A stretch of 7,421 nucleotides of DNA from Methanosarcinales archaeon (GTDB lineage Archaea > Halobacteriota > Methanosarcinia > Methanosarcinales > Methanocomedenaceae): NCBI GenBank assembly GCA_023136155.1, contig JAGLRT010000175.1, positions 1 through 7,421 on the forward strand, read 5' to 3'. The notes beneath the pieces are model-generated. The model was not told the origin of the DNA. It saw only the letters and a program-made list of their open reading frames with translations, and ran no database searches. The position numbers were made by a program, and so were the translations under genes. Shown piece by piece: positions 6,234 through 7,421 of this stretch. How positions within the stretch are numbered: the stretch's first letter is position 1; every line of letters starts with the position of its first letter.

Positions 6234-7421
6234 TTATCTCCTCCCACACTCCCCACAAAAACTCGCCTGCATGGGCACCGTAGACCCGCAGTGCGGACAT
6301 ATTTTCACACTGGCACCTGACGAAACCGGCTTTGCAGCATCCATCAACTTAGCATCCAACTCCTGCCTGCGGTAAGCATCCTCACGCTCCCTGTCCTCAA
6401 CCCCCTTCATGAACTCAACCGTATCCTCCTTCGCCCTTGCCTCGCTCTCCCTTACCTTTGCCAGCGCCTCAATCTGTGCAGCCGAAAGATTGCTCAATTC
6501 ACGCCCCTCGCTTATGGTCTTTGCAACATCGGCACCGCCCGCCTCAGTAACAGTCTTCATATACTCCATATCCCGGCCATGCTCCCTGTCCTTCATATCC
6601 TGCTCAACCTCAAGCTCGGCACGCATACCCCCGGCCTTGACAAGGTGCATCTCCTCCTTTAGCTTCAACCCCTCACGGGCCCCCCTCATATCAGCCTCAT
6701 CCTCCAGCCGCTCCCTTTCGATCTGTGCCTGGACATCTTTAAGCTCCTGCTGCCGCCTGAAATCCTCTTCAACAGATATGGGCGCATGACTGGCCCGTAC
6801 TCCAGCCACATCCACTCGCCCTCCCCTTTCCAGTGTCCCCTCCTCTGAGATAGTACCAAGTTCGGCAAGTTCTTCCCCTGTCTGGAACTCCTGGTGTGCA
6901 TCAAGAACAGTCCTGTATTCACCAAGGTCCCACTCAGCCGTATGTTTCAATAGTTCCAGGCCCCACATATCCAGGGTCTGCTCAAGCTGGGTTTCCAGTT
7001 CATTCTCAATTGTAATTTGCAGGTCCCGGTTGCCGTATATGTCTTCCATAGGCATGCGGCTGACCTCAGGTTCAAGTACCCGGGTCAACACCTCGCTCTG
7101 CAGACGTGTGTATATATCCCGGACTCCAAGGGCACGTTCACCTTTCTTATCAGCAGTTGAATAAGCATATACCATTGAAAAGAATCGTTTTATATCCCCG
7201 ATCCTGAAACGAATTAATCCCCTGCACCCAAGTTTCTGTTTATCTGCTGTCCAGAGTTCACCCATGTTCCAGTTAAGGTCTTTGGATGAAGTGTCCATTA
7301 TGACCACATCCACGTCCTTGAAAAAATTCCCCGGTTTCAGCAATCCGCCGACACGTATCTTCCCGCTGTCCAGTACATCTGTTACCTCGCCGTTCTTGAC
7401 TATCACAGCTTTTTCATTAGG
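6234..7421 (-). CDS. SPFH/band-7 domain protein with charged helical region and C-terminal zinc ribbon (5' end outside window)
   Basis: The frame is open to the window edge. The codons before the GTG at 7406 encode PNEKA, which continues naturally into VIVKNGEVTDVLDSGKI, the typical SPFH opening. The GTG is therefore internal and the gene is 5'-partial. Counting that GTG as residue 1, the SPFH fold covers about 1-190 (strands around VDVVIMDT, LNW and RFRIGDIKRFF). A highly charged helical, coiled-coil-like region covers about 210-355, and a zinc ribbon lies at C370, C373, C384 and C387. SPFH proteins form oligomeric membrane-associated scaffolds. The SPFH-plus-zinc-ribbon architecture matches the YdjI-type (virion core protein-like) group, known from phage-shock-like membrane stress neighbourhoods. 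The zinc ribbon has the same spacing as that of the next gene's product. No TM helix is visible in the part present. The gene is GC-rich compared with the PEGA repeats. Confidence 0.82.
   Translation of the reverse strand, partial: PNEKAVIVKNGEVTDVLDSGKIRVGGLLKPGNFFKDVDVVIMDTSSKDLNWNMGELWTADKQKLGCRGLIRFRIGDIKRFFSMVYAYSTADKKGERALGVRDIYTRLQSEVLTRVLEPEVSRMPMEDIYGNRDLQITIENELETQLEQTLDMWGLELLKHTAEWDLGEYRTVLDAHQEFQTGEELAELGTISEEGTLERGGRVDVAGVRASHAPISVEEDFRRQQELKDVQAQIERERLEDEADMRGAREGLKLKEEMHLVKAGGMRAELEVEQDMKDREHGRDMEYMKTVTEAGGADVAKTISEGRELSNLSAAQIEALAKVRESEARAKEDTVEFMKGVEDREREDAYRRQELDAKLMDAAKPVSSGASVKICPHCGSTVPMQASFCGECGRR

Noticed and set aside
6409..6789. Ser/Ala-rich plus-strand open frame of 126 codons
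   Set aside because: It is the antisense image of the Glu/Arg/Ala-rich coiled-coil codons of the SPFH gene, which often give long spurious frames.
7404..7406. GTG as the start codon of the SPFH gene
   Set aside because: The codons upstream to the window edge encode PNEKA, a natural SPFH lead-in, so the GTG is an internal Val and the gene is partial.
1..7421. CRISPR array, tRNA or rRNA genes, reverse transcriptase
   Set aside because: I see no regularly spaced identical repeats of CRISPR type, no tRNA arm or rRNA signatures, and no reverse-transcriptase motif in any frame.

Overview
This window most likely comes from an archaeon, probably a methanogen-like or ANME-like euryarchaeon; that assignment is an inference. 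It rests on a PEGA-repeat surface protein, CARDB-like beta-sandwich segments, short C-terminal zinc ribbons, Shine-Dalgarno sequences of the GGAGTGA type and AT-rich, TATA-like spacers. No rRNA, tRNA or CRISPR array is visible.

Layout, right to left, because all chromosomal genes lie on the minus strand. At 7421-6234 is the 3' part of a gene for an SPFH/band-7 protein with a long charged helical region and a C-terminal zinc ribbon; its 5' end is outside the window. An AT-rich spacer of about 160 bp follows. At 6072-3850 is a 740-residue single-pass membrane protein: signal peptide, beta-sandwich, Ca-binding-like Asp repeat and three PEGA domains outside; a conserved module and zinc ribbon inside. 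At 3839-3660 is a small 59-residue single-TM protein that a usual ORF-length cutoff would miss. At 3633-2548 is a 361-residue soluble protein of unknown function with a winged-helix-like C-terminus. At 2473-293 is a 726-residue membrane protein with the same conserved module at its N-terminus inside and an FGE-sulfatase/SUMF1-type (C-type-lectin-like) domain at its C-terminus outside. At 1-286, on the plus strand, is the right end of an IS21-family insertion sequence: the tail of istB plus a terminal region with two repeats. It stops only 6 bp past the stop codon of the FGE-domain gene.

The main observation is that the 740- and 726-residue proteins share a roughly 250-residue cytoplasmic module (beta-sandwich, a V-x-CP-x-LK-x-K-x-I motif, an alpha/beta domain and an I-x-D-S-V-V-Q-R-[ST] motif) placed on opposite sides of the TM helix, so one protein presents PEGA repeats and the other an FGE fold to the exterior. 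The SPFH protein and the PEGA protein carry zinc ribbons with identical spacing. Together with the small membrane protein this looks like a membrane-associated sensing or scaffold system, loosely reminiscent of the SPFH/zinc-ribbon (YdjI-type) neighbourhoods of phage-shock-like systems. Its function is inferred, not shown.

Base composition is mosaic. The shared modules, the SPFH gene and the small TM gene sample at about 50% GC or more, while the PEGA repeats, the 361-residue gene and the middle of the FGE-domain gene are much more AT-rich. This suggests that the exterior and accessory parts were assembled onto an older core.
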